NCBI GenBank assembly: GCA_900758495.1
Contig: CAAERO010000040.1
Span: 1-64,000, forward strand
From: Bacilli bacterium
Lineage (GTDB): Bacteria; Bacillota_I; Bacilli_A; RF39; UBA660
Direction: 5' to 3'
Length of the DNA stretch: 64,000 nt
The position numbers were made by a program, and so were the translations under genes. This document shows, one piece after another, positions 37,288 through 45,017 of the stretch (its first letter is position 1; every line of letters starts with the position of its first letter). The notes under the pieces were generated by a model. The model had not been told where the DNA came from. It saw only the letters and a program-made list of their open reading frames with translations, and searched no databases.

Positions 37288-37989
37288 TTAAACCCCCTCA
37301 CAAATTATTTCATCATAAATACCTTCTTGATGAATAATTAATTCTTTACTCTTAGCCATTTCTAATATAGCTAGAAAAGTAACTACTATATATTCTTTGG
37401 TAGGAACAGTAAACATTTGATAGAAGTTAACTCTTCCCTTTTCTTTAAGTAAGTTTTTAATTTCATATCTTCTACTAGATACAGTTATACCCTTTTTAGT
37501 TACTTTAGTATTAAGTGGTTTTTCTTCTTGTTTTCTTAATAAAAACTTCTTAAAAGCATCTACTAGCAAATCAACCGAACCGCCTTCAAAAGTTACTTCT
37601 TCCTCTTGATAGTCACTATATTTTTCTGGTGCTTTAGTATAAATTTCTTTTCTTAATTCTTCTTTTTCTTTCAAGTCTTTACTAATTTCTTTATAAGCTT
37701 GATATTCTAATAGTTTATTAACTAATTCTTCTCTTGGATCTTCTTCCTCTTTTTCACTTTCTTGTTGTTTTCTAGGTAGTAACATCTTAGCTTTTATTTC
37801 AATAAGTTCACTAGCTAAAACTAAATACTCTGATACTTCAAGATTTACTTTCTCCATATTATGAATATATTTTAGATATTGTTCTGTTATTAGATTAATT
37901 TCAATATCAAATATGTCCATTTTATTTTCTTTTATAAGATGAAGAAGAAGATCAAGTGGTCCTTCAAATTCTTCTATTGTAAACTCCAT
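37288..37989 (-). CDS. scpA: Segregation and condensation protein A (kleisin)
   Basis: A 233-residue kleisin. The N-terminal FEGPLDLLLHLIKENKMDI and the following EQYLKYIHN are diagnostic, the middle is charged and flexible, and the C-terminal winged helix binds the SMC head. It links SMC and ScpB. A strong promoter lies directly upstream and scpB directly downstream. Confidence 0.96.
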   Translation of the reverse strand: MEFTIEEFEGPLDLLLHLIKENKMDIFDIEINLITEQYLKYIHNMEKVNLEVSEYLVLASELIEIKAKMLLPRKQQESEKEEEDPREELVNKLLEYQAYKEISKDLKEKEELRKEIYTKAPEKYSDYQEEEVTFEGGSVDLLVDAFKKFLLRKQEEKPLNTKVTKKGITVSSRRYEIKNLLKEKGRVNFYQMFTVPTKEYIVVTFLAILEMAKSKELIIHQEGIYDEIICEGV

Positions 37990-38013
37990 ATAAATCGTAA
38001 CCTTTCATTAAAA

Positions 38014-38042
38014 ATTATAGCAAATAATGGAGCTTTTGACAA
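38014..38042 (-). promoter_or_regulatory. Promoter of scpAB
   Basis: On the minus strand TTGTCA (38037-38042) and TATAAT (38014-38019) are 17 bases apart, with TGC before the -10. It partly overlaps the end of the neighbouring gene at 38047 but leaves its stop outside the -10. Confidence 0.75.
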
Positions 38043-38046
38043 ATTA

Positions 38047-39144
38047 CTATTTTTTATTTACTTCTTTAGTAGGAGGGGTATCATCCCATTCAAGGTCATC
38101 ATCAAAAAAGTCATCAGCAAGAGTAAAGTTATTTTGATTAGTAGTAACTTCCTTAGATTTTTCTAATTCTTCTTTAGTTGGTAGTAATGGTACCGCCTTA
38201 GTAATAGTAGTAAAGTTTTTTGATAAATCTGTTAATAATTCTTTATAGTTTTCCTCATTTATAACATCAGGACAAACTAATTTTAGACGGTTAAAGGTAT
38301 AATTTAAGTTTTCTATATATTCTGGTATTTTTTTAATATTAATTTCTTCTTCTTGTTTCTTTTTTTCTTCTGTAGTTGATACTGATGATTGAAACTCTTC
38401 CCGACTTGCTCTCATTATACTTGCTACTTTATCATTATCTAACTCTTTATTCTCTCTATAAATATCATTATCTTTTACTAATCCCGTATAATCATGATTT
38501 CTATTATACTTAGGATTAATTATTATTTTCTTATCGTTTACATTTATATACCCGACAATAAAATCCGGATTTATTTTATAATCTTGACTACCATACATAA
38601 CATTATTTGTTTCTTGATAATGATTCCAAAGTCCTTCTTTATAGTAACACTCATAAGGAACTGCAATCATTACTAAGCCCTTATAGTCCTTATGTTTCCA
38701 GTTTAATAGCTCTTCGTATTTATCATAGTGCATTTTCTCAGCACCATAAGCCATTGATTGAGAAACAGCTGTAGAAGGAAGACTTGGATATAAGTATTTT
38801 AATCCTTCTTCACATATCTTTGAACAATTATCTGGATGGGTTCCATGTAGTGCTACTATAGTTTGTTCTTCATCAAGCTCTGTAAGTAATTTATCAAATT
38901 TATTAATAAATTCTTCTCCAAAATAGGCCCGTGCTTCCTCTTCTGTTTCATGTCGTTCTAATATGGTATTTTCTTTTTGAACCTTTATATCACCCAAAAA
39001 TTCATCTACTGCTTGCACTAATTTTGTAACTTCTTCTTTGGTACAATTTATATAGTAGTTAGTACTCTTAAGTATTTCTATTATGTTATCTATATCTTCT
39101 CTTTTATAATAATATTTATTAACTATTGTTTCATATTTTATCAT
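38047..39144 (-). CDS. Hypothetical protein, possible ADP-ribosyltransferase fold
   Basis: A 365-residue soluble protein. The middle part (about 95-215) begins TIVALHGTHPDNCSKICEEG, which resembles the HGT...I...GL opening of PARP/KptA-like ADP-ribosyltransferase folds. Later come AYGAEK and a DFIVGYINVNDKKI strand in the positions where these folds have further NAD-pocket elements. A clear catalytic Glu is not certain. The first 90 residues are helical and the last 120 are charged with an acidic tail (DDFFDDDLEWDD). The ATG has GGAGGG upstream. No partner or immunity gene is evident. The fold is a suggestion only. Confidence 0.55.
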   Translation of the reverse strand: MIKYETIVNKYYYKREDIDNIIEILKSTNYYINCTKEEVTKLVQAVDEFLGDIKVQKENTILERHETEEEARAYFGEEFINKFDKLLTELDEEQTIVALHGTHPDNCSKICEEGLKYLYPSLPSTAVSQSMAYGAEKMHYDKYEELLNWKHKDYKGLVMIAVPYECYYKEGLWNHYQETNNVMYGSQDYKINPDFIVGYINVNDKKIIINPKYNRNHDYTGLVKDNDIYRENKELDNDKVASIMRASREEFQSSVSTTEEKKKQEEEINIKKIPEYIENLNYTFNRLKLVCPDVINEENYKELLTDLSKNFTTITKAVPLLPTKEELEKSKEVTTNQNNFTLADDFFDDDLEWDDTPPTKEVNKK

Positions 39145-39212
39145 AATTTCCCTCCTTCATTTTAAGGATAGCATTTTTTTTAAATTATTGCTATACTTTA
39201 AATGGTGATGTT

Positions 39213-39509
39213 ATGAAACAGTTTGTTAAAAGAGATGAAGGCTTTATTTGCATTCATTGTGGAAAAGAAATCTCTCCTTTGGGATATACAACAAGAGACC
39301 ATTGTCCGTACTGTCTTTACTCTATTCATATAGATATAATGCCTGGTGATAGAGCTAATCCGTGTAAAGGAATATTAAAACCTATTGGGATTGAAAAGTT
39401 TAAGGATACTTATAAAATACTCTATCGTTGTGAAAAATGTAATCAAGAACACAAAAATATAATGGCAACAGATGATAGTTTAGATGAAATAATTAATATT
39501 TCTAAATAG
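39213..39509 (+). CDS. RNHCP domain zinc-binding protein
   Basis: A 98-residue protein matching the RNHCP domain. The conserved cysteines are C13/C16 (CIHC), C31/C34 (RDHCPYC), C51 and C73/C76 (CEKC), enough for one or two zinc sites, and FVKRDEGF and PGDRANPCKG are typical. The role of the family is unknown, though its treble-clef-like fingers suggest nucleic-acid or ribosome contact. It has a terminator directly after the stop. Confidence 0.9.
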   Translation: MKQFVKRDEGFICIHCGKEISPLGYTTRDHCPYCLYSIHIDIMPGDRANPCKGILKPIGIEKFKDTYKILYRCEKCNQEHKNIMATDDSLDEIINISK

Positions 39510-39533
39510 ATGAATTTTTACGATTCATCTTTT
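39509..39533 (+). terminator. Terminator of the RNHCP gene
   Basis: GATGAAT (39509-39515) pairs with ATTCATC (39523-39529), loop TTTTACG, then TTTTAC. The stem begins at the last base of the stop codon. Confidence 0.6.
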
Positions 39534-39675
39534 ACTATATGATAAAGAAATTAAAATTTTTTAAAAAGTGATAATTTTGCAAATTCAGGTCTAAATTTTC
39601 CCAAAAATAGAAAATTCCATAGTTGAAAATGCAAAATTCGGCAAAAAAGAAGGGTGAATTTTAAAAATTCGGTAT

Positions 39676-40626
39676 TTGCTCTTCTTTTTTATATGTGTTA
39701 GATTAGGTCTCACCGAAAGAAGGCGAGGAAATATTGTAAATTTAGATAATGATAGAGTTTTAAAGTTAAAAGAAAAACTCTTAAGAGAAAATAAGGTTAT
39801 ACCAGCTACACAAGACTCTGTCTTTAAGATAGTGATGACTTCTTGTCCTAATTATCTTTCTTTTCTAATTAGTGAATTTACGAGTGTATCAAAAGAAGAA
39901 ATTAAACGTAAATTAGTGATTAAGAATAATGAACTTAATCTAAGTAATGCTAAGGAGAAAAGAAAAATCTCTGATTTTATTGTTGGTATTGATAAGTTAT
40001 TAGTTAATATTGAAATGAATGGCAAGTATTATGAATGATTATTCATGCGTAATGATGCTTATCTAGGAAAGATTGAAGGAGAAAGTTTAAACTCTGGTAA
40101 TGATTATAGTACACTTTATTCGTTTTTACAGATCAATCTAAATAATTTTACTTATTTTAAAGGTAAAGATTCAACATTAGAATTTGTTTATACTGATAAA
40201 AAAAGTAAACAAATTGAAACGGAAAAAGTTAAAAAATATCATATTAGTCTTCCAAAACTAGCTAAGAAATACTATAATGGAGCTAGATTAAGTAAGCTTG
40301 AAAAAGCGTTACTTATATTGAAAGTTGATAAGATTAGGGATTTAGAAAAATTAGGGAAAGGAGATAATGACTTGATGGAAGCAGTAGGAAGAATAAAAGA
40401 AGCTTCTCTTGATATTAATACTATTGGACTTTACGATGCCGATTTGGAGCGAGAAAGAATTGAAAATGGTATTAGAAGTATATCATTTAAAGCTGGAATT
40501 GAGCAAGGAAATGTCGAAAAACAGACTTCTATAATTAGTACGATGTTAGGTAATGGAATAAGTCAGGAAGAAATTTCTAGAATGACTGGTATACCGATAA
40601 AAGAAATAAAAGCGATAAAACTCTAG
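39676..40626 (+). pseudogene. PD-(D/E)XK nuclease family transposase (Rpn-like), broken
   Basis: Two frames in the same phase, 39676-40035 and 40039-40626, are separated by one TGA (40036-40038). Together they read as one Rpn/PD-(D/E)XK transposase-like protein of about 300 residues: KISDFIVGIDKLLVNIEMN holds the nuclease core, then YYE-stop-LFMRNDAYLGKI, and the C-terminus ends in a helix-turn-helix-like ISQEEISRMTGIPIKEI. A GGA to TGA change would explain the stop. The likely original start (GAGG then ATT-GTA at about 39735) also lacks ATG. Such proteins drive horizontal gene movement; this copy is probably dead. The 5' flank shows no terminal repeat I can support. Confidence 0.8.
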
Positions 40627-40822
40627 GTTTTATCCTTTTTCTATTGCATAAAACTATATTGGTCATCAATAATGACATTTATCTATTATTTATATATTAC
40701 TTAATTATGGTTATGGTACGATTCAAAAAGAAATTGCTAAAATAATAGATCTACTATTAGAAAAAGTTAAAAAGATTAGTTAATTATAATCAGTCTTATT
40801 TTATATAATTAACTTAGCACAA
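40627..40822 (+). other. Gap with a short coding remnant and a hairpin
   Basis: A plus-strand frame ending at the TAA 40780-40782 reads YGYGTIQKEIAKIIDLLLEK and looks like the tail of a lost gene. An 11-bp inverted repeat (40778-40788 with 40804-40814) follows; without a U-tract it is a weak terminator candidate. Nothing else seen. Confidence 0.3.
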
Positions 40823-41506
40823 TTATTTTTTTCCCAATTTATTAGTGTAAACAATTTTATCTACTTTTTTTACTAATGTTTTTTCACTTACTTTTTCCTT
40901 TTTAACTACTTTATTATTTTCATTTTTAGTTATTTTATAAGTTATTTCTTTCTTACCGTTTTTTCCTTTTTTAGATACTTTTCCATTTTTGAACAAATTA
41001 AATTTATATTTAGTTTTATACTTTACTTTTTTAGTTACTTTTTTGGTTGTTGTATATAAACATTTTCCATCAGCAGTATTTGCTTTTTCATCATAATTAT
41101 CAGCCTTTTCATCCATGCAACCTAACACCTTAGCAATGCAACTTCCATCGTCTGTATTAGCATTACTATTGTAATTAATTGCATTTTTATCTGTACAACC
41201 AAGTACTTTTAATATACAACTACCATCATCTTTATTGGCACTACCATTATAGTTGATAGCATTAGCATTAGTACATCCATATACATAAGACTTTACATAT
41301 GAATTATTTCTATAACTACTGCTAGAACTATTATTACTAGAGGAGCTTCCACCTGATGCACAACCGCCATGATGAGAACAACATCCCCTATGACAATCAG
41401 TACAAGTCTTACTAACAGAACCATCTCTACACATAATATTAGCATAAACATCTGTACAACTAATCATAATTATACAGCTAAATAAAATTAAAAATAACCT
41501 TCGCAC
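40823..41506 (-). CDS. Secreted Cys-rich lipoprotein-like protein with three DDGSC repeats
   Basis: A 227-residue exported protein. The signal sequence ends MISC at 14-17, a possible lipobox. Residues 26-50 (CRDGSVSKTC...CCSHHGGC) resemble the DUF3761 CRDG..SHHGG pattern. A Ser/Asn-rich linker is followed by three 21-residue repeats (77-97, 103-123, 129-149) of the form GC(T/M)D..A.NYN..AN.DDG.C, each with two cysteines that could form a disulfide and an acidic loop that could bind calcium. The last 75 residues are very Lys-rich (KKVTKKVKYKTKYK) and might touch acidic wall polymers. Function unknown. Confidence 0.75.
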   Translation of the reverse strand: MRRLFLILFSCIIMISCTDVYANIMCRDGSVSKTCTDCHRGCCSHHGGCASGGSSSSNNSSSSSYRNNSYVKSYVYGCTNANAINYNGSANKDDGSCILKVLGCTDKNAINYNSNANTDDGSCIAKVLGCMDEKADNYDEKANTADGKCLYTTTKKVTKKVKYKTKYKFNLFKNGKVSKKGKNGKKEITYKITKNENNKVVKKEKVSEKTLVKKVDKIVYTNKLGKK

Positions 41507-41571
41507 TTTCTCTCACCTGTCTATATTATAATACTATTTATCAAATATACAAGTAAATTAGCTATTAAATA

Positions 41572-41608
41572 GAAAAAAAGCCTTATGAATTATTAATCAT
41601 AAAAGCTT
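41572..41608 (-). terminator. Terminator of the LCP operon
   Basis: AAGC/GCTT and TTATGA/TCATAA arms (41578-41608) with a small internal mismatch form a hairpin; on the minus strand TTTTTTT follows. It lies just after the LCP stop at 41613. Confidence 0.7.
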
Positions 41609-41612
41609 AATT

Positions 41613-43037
41613 TTACTTATTTATAGTATCATACTTTTTATTTTCTAACATTCCATTAATAATAGTAGAAGCAGTTCTAACACTATTTTCATCTGGAAAT
41701 GCTACATATAAATTCATTCCTGGCATAGAATATGTTTCCATCAAAGCAGAACCACTTGATTCTACTGCTCTACTTATAACTTTCCACTTAGGCATAGTAT
41801 CAATTTGTTCTTTTACATATGCTTTAATAGTTGAAGAAGGAATATTAGTTTGAATAAATTCATCTAAAACACTAGTAAACTTAGAATAATTATTTAATAT
41901 TTTCTTACTAGTAGTTACTTTATTAATAATTGCTTCTATTATTTTTTCTTGATGTAATCCTCTAGTATAATCACCTGATGGCATTTTCTTTCTTTCCCTA
42001 GCATATTCTAAAGCTTCCTTACCATTTAAATGTAACTTACCAACTTCAAAGTTTCTAGTATATCCTTTAAAAGCAACATCATTATCTATATCAACACCAT
42101 CAATAGAATCAACTACTTTTACTAAACTATCAAAATTAACTCTAATGTAATATGGTATTTTAGTATCTAAAAAGTCTTCAATAGTTTGTCTTGACATATC
42201 AATACCATAAATACCTGCATGAGTTAATTTATCTTTAATTCCTGTCGTACTATGAAGTTGTACTTGCATATCTCTTTGAATATTAGTTAAAAGCACTTCA
42301 TGATTCTTAGAATTAACAGTCATTACAATATTAACATCACTTCTTGATACAGAATTAATATCACCAGCTGTATCTATACCACTTATTAAAACGTTAAAAG
42401 GTTCATTACTATTAATAACAGTACTCTTTCCCCGTTTAACATAAATAACTACTTTATCTACTACTCTAGTATTATTCTTAAAATCTTTTAATATATCATC
42501 TAATATTCTTTTACTATTAGAATTTAATAAAATACTATCTACTTTACCAGCAACTAAATCACTAGCTATAGTATTAATATTTTTATATTTAATAGTGTTT
42601 ATATTTATCTTTTTATTTACTTCTTTCAATGCCTTTTGATAATTACTAGAACCATTATCTATAATAGCAAGATTTTTATTATCTAAATCAGATAATTCCT
42701 TATAATCACTATCTTTTTTAACTATTATATAGTAAATACTCTTCTCTTTCATAAAACTTATATTATCTAATAACTTATTAGTACTATTTAAATAAATAAG
42801 TCCTAAAAAAGATATTATACTAATGGTTATTGAACTAATAATACTTATAATTAGTAAAGATTTCTTATTACTTTTAAATATACTAAATATAAATAATATA
42901 CCAATAATAAGTAATAAACCAATCATCGGATAATAATACTTTCCAGGTAAAATATTTAACTCAGTAATAGAAATAGATATTAATAATAGAAATATAATAG
43001 CTATTATATTTAGAATAATATTTAATCTTTTTAACAT
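41613..43037 (-). CDS. LytR-CpsA-Psr (LCP) family wall-polymer ligase
   Basis: A 474-residue protein from ATG 43037. Four N-terminal helices are followed by a region of about 100 residues resembling a solute-binding lobe (DLDNKNLAIIDNGSSNYQ), then the LCP domain (about 210-410) with SRSDVNIVMTVN, NIQRDMQV, a HAGIYG block and YARERKKMPSGDYTRGLHQ. The conserved Arg and Asp residues bind polyprenyl pyrophosphate. LCP enzymes move teichoic acid or capsule from lipid carriers to peptidoglycan. It could attach the product of either polysaccharide locus. It closes an operon with VanZ-like and 80-aa genes. Confidence 0.93.
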   Translation of the reverse strand: MLKRLNIILNIIAIIFLLLISISITELNILPGKYYYPMIGLLLIIGILFIFSIFKSNKKSLLIISIISSITISIISFLGLIYLNSTNKLLDNISFMKEKSIYYIIVKKDSDYKELSDLDNKNLAIIDNGSSNYQKALKEVNKKININTIKYKNINTIASDLVAGKVDSILLNSNSKRILDDILKDFKNNTRVVDKVVIYVKRGKSTVINSNEPFNVLISGIDTAGDINSVSRSDVNIVMTVNSKNHEVLLTNIQRDMQVQLHSTTGIKDKLTHAGIYGIDMSRQTIEDFLDTKIPYYIRVNFDSLVKVVDSIDGVDIDNDVAFKGYTRNFEVGKLHLNGKEALEYARERKKMPSGDYTRGLHQEKIIEAIINKVTTSKKILNNYSKFTSVLDEFIQTNIPSSTIKAYVKEQIDTMPKWKVISRAVESSGSALMETYSMPGMNLYVAFPDENSVRTASTIINGMLENKKYDTINK

Positions 43038-43038
43038 T

Positions 43039-43521
43039 CTACTCACCGATTCCCCTATTTTTTAATTTTATTATAAAAACAGCAATTAAGCCCCCTGATG
43101 TATCTATTAATACATCTATAAAACTACTAGTTCTCTCTCTAAACAATTGATGAAATTCATCAGTACAAGCATATAAGAAGCATATTAACAAACATAGAAA
43201 CAATGTTTTCTTATTTTTAATACCACTCTTACAAAAAGCATTATATAAAAGCAATGTCAGTATAAGATATTCAGTAACATGTAAACACTTTCTTACTGGA
43301 TAATTTAACTTCTTTGATATTTTCTTAATTCTTTTAGGTTGGTCATTATCTTTCTTAGTTATATTCATCTTATTAGTAGTATTAGCAACAACAGTAATAG
43401 TTTTTTCTATCCCACCAACACTAGCTTTAGTTGATACTTCACCAGTCATATTAGACATAATAAATATTAATATCATCCAAAGAATAACTAATAACCAACT
43501 AATATTTTTTTTATTAAACAT
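43039..43521 (-). CDS. VanZ-like membrane protein
   Basis: A 160-residue protein with four helices and the VanZ pattern: an early FIMSNMTGE, then RKCLHVTEYLILTLLLYNAF, and CTDEFHQLFRERTSSFIDVLIDTSGG. VanZ relatives affect teicoplanin resistance or lipid phase, but the reaction is not known. It lies in an operon with the LCP gene, whose ATG follows its stop within a few bases. An insertion of about 40 polar residues after the first helix is probably an outer loop. Confidence 0.88.
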   Translation of the reverse strand: MFNKKNISWLLVILWMILIFIMSNMTGEVSTKASVGGIEKTITVVANTTNKMNITKKDNDQPKRIKKISKKLNYPVRKCLHVTEYLILTLLLYNAFCKSGIKNKKTLFLCLLICFLYACTDEFHQLFRERTSSFIDVLIDTSGGLIAVFIIKLKNRGIGE

Positions 43522-43523
43522 AC

Positions 43524-43766
43524 TTAATCTTTCTTTCTACTAAATTCAATTCTAGCAGGATAATATGTAATACTTATTTCTCTTGCCCGAAAGTAATTAG
43601 CCAAAGCTGATTTATGTTCAATATATGATTTACCACTTTTAACTGGTAATACATCAGAAGTCATTTTCTCATATTCATTTACTTTTATACTATAATTATC
43701 TCTATCAGATAACTTCTTATTTACCTTTTTTTCTAGTTTTAAATACTTTTGATTTTTCCACCCCAT
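43524..43766 (-). CDS. Small hypothetical protein ahead of vanZ/LCP
   Basis: An 80-residue soluble, basic protein starting MGWKNQKYL at ATG 43766 with AAGGAAG nine bases upstream; a longer frame lacks a site. It has charged helices (KLEKKVNKKLSDRD) and a beta-like C-terminus (AREISITYYPARIEFSRKK). Family not recognised. It is the first gene of the LCP operon. Confidence 0.65.
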   Translation of the reverse strand: MGWKNQKYLKLEKKVNKKLSDRDNYSIKVNEYEKMTSDVLPVKSGKSYIEHKSALANYFRAREISITYYPARIEFSRKKD

Positions 43767-43792
43767 AAATATACACTTCCTTAATAACATAT

Positions 43793-43825
43793 AGATGGTT
43801 CTCCCATCTGTGCCTTATTATACCA
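43793..43825 (-). promoter_or_regulatory. Extended -10 promoter with a 5'-end hairpin (LCP operon)
   Basis: Minus strand TGG-TATAAT (43817-43825) would start transcription near 43810. The first bases of the RNA then form AGATGG/CCATCT (43793-43809), a 6-bp stem with a 5-nt loop, right at the 5' end. Such hairpins can protect mRNA from 5'-end decay; a protein-binding role is also possible. Confidence 0.5.
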
Positions 43826-43889
43826 CAATATTGTTTATAAGAAAATATTAAACAAAATATGGATTAAATCATCACTTCAAACATAAACA

Positions 43890-44012
43890 TCAGTAAATGA
43901 ATAAATTTACAATTATATTGTTAAATAATATGTGTCCATAAACAACCATAACAATTGCAAATTTCTTGAATACATCAATCCACTCAATTCTCTTTTTAAT
44001 AATATCACCCAT
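43890..44012 (-). pseudogene. N-terminal remnant of an acyltransferase 3 gene
   Basis: From ATG 44012 the minus strand reads MGDIIKKRIEWIDVFKKFAI, then VMVVYGHIL, ending at TGA 43890-43892 after 40 residues. R.EWIDV.K..AI...VYGHI is the signature first helix of acyltransferase 3 proteins, which are normally about 340 residues. No continuation is seen before 43825. It is a truncated gene at the end of the capsule locus, where O-acetyltransferases are common. The rest of 43767-44024 is AT-rich without other signals. Confidence 0.6.
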
Positions 44013-44024
44013 AAAAATAAATTT

Positions 44025-45017
44025 TTAAATTTTCCTATAAATATCTTCTATTTTTTTTCTTTTACTGAACAAAACTTCATTTTCATTTTTATAATATCCC
44101 ACAGTAATAATAACAGCAATTCTTTCACTTTTAGGAAGACCTAGTTCTTCTTTTAATTTTTCTTCTTCAGCAAACGTATTACCAGATTCAATGAAGCAGC
44201 TACCTATTCCATGAACATGCAAAGAATTAACAAAATTCATAGCAAGTAAACCAGAGTTAAAATAGCCTTGATTTCTCTCACCTTCAAAATACATAGAATT
44301 CATATCGTATGTGATTAAAAAGTAGTTTATATTTTTTAATTCAAAATTTCCCAATCCCATGGCGTAATTTTTAACTTTCTCTTTCATATTTTCACTACTT
44401 ATAAAATAAATTTTACACATTTGTCTATTGCAAGCTGATGGAGTATGAATAACTGAAGAAATTACATCATCAATTGTTTCTTTATCAAGTTTTTTTTCTG
44501 AAAAGTTTCTAATAGAATGACGACTGTTAACAATATCCTTATAATTTATATTGTTAACAGAACTCATTATGTCTTCTAATTTAATAATATTCTTACCAAA
44601 TGGAATATTAAGATCAGAAACATTGCTTAATGAATTTAAAAAAGATTTAACCATCATATATTCATCTGCATCTATCCATTGTTGTTTCTCATAAAATTCA
44701 CAATATTTTTTTAAGCAGGTAACTCCTAAAAAATATTCATAGCCTAAATTTTTGTCATTATTCTCCATATATTTTAAATTATTTATTAGCCTTTTGACCT
44801 TTTCAACTCCAAATCTTCTTGGATTTTTATTTAAAGTAGCTTTCTCAAGGCCATGAACTATCAACAATATATCATATTTCTTAGTATTAATATTCTCAGT
44901 TGATTCTAAATAATTCTTAATAAAAAAACTTTTATCATTTCTAAATTCTCTATCTATTTTATATTTTTTTCTAATCTTTACCAAAAATTTGATTTTTTTT
45001 AAATGTTTTTTTATCAT
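44025..45017 (-). CDS. Nitroreductase-like protein of the capsule locus
   Basis: A 330-residue protein. Residues 160-330 match the FMN-dependent nitroreductase fold, with SRHSIRNFSEKKLD, HTPSACNRQMCKIYF and the late HGIGSCFIESG. The first 150 residues are helical and lack a known domain. Homologous two-part proteins are found beside pyruvyltransferase and flippase genes in polysaccharide clusters, where their substrate is not known. It overlaps the end of wzx by 47 bases. The ATG has GAAAGGAAG upstream. A redox step in sugar modification is a guess. Confidence 0.78.
   Translation of the reverse strand: MIKKHLKKIKFLVKIRKKYKIDREFRNDKSFFIKNYLESTENINTKKYDILLIVHGLEKATLNKNPRRFGVEKVKRLINNLKYMENNDKNLGYEYFLGVTCLKKYCEFYEKQQWIDADEYMMVKSFLNSLSNVSDLNIPFGKNIIKLEDIMSSVNNINYKDIVNSRHSIRNFSEKKLDKETIDDVISSVIHTPSACNRQMCKIYFISSENMKEKVKNYAMGLGNFELKNINYFLITYDMNSMYFEGERNQGYFNSGLLAMNFVNSLHVHGIGSCFIESGNTFAEEEKLKEELGLPKSERIAVIITVGYYKNENEVLFSKRKKIEDIYRKI

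Noticed and set aside
39676..40626. TGA read as tryptophan
   Set aside because: TGA ends the ABC ATPase (14659) and the DUF2304 gene (8545) at normal family lengths, and Trp is coded by TGG throughout. The TGA in the transposase is better explained by mutation from GGA.
40778..40814. 11-bp inverted repeat as a strong terminator
   Set aside because: It is almost all A/T and lacks an adjacent U-tract on either strand, so I list it only as part of the gap.
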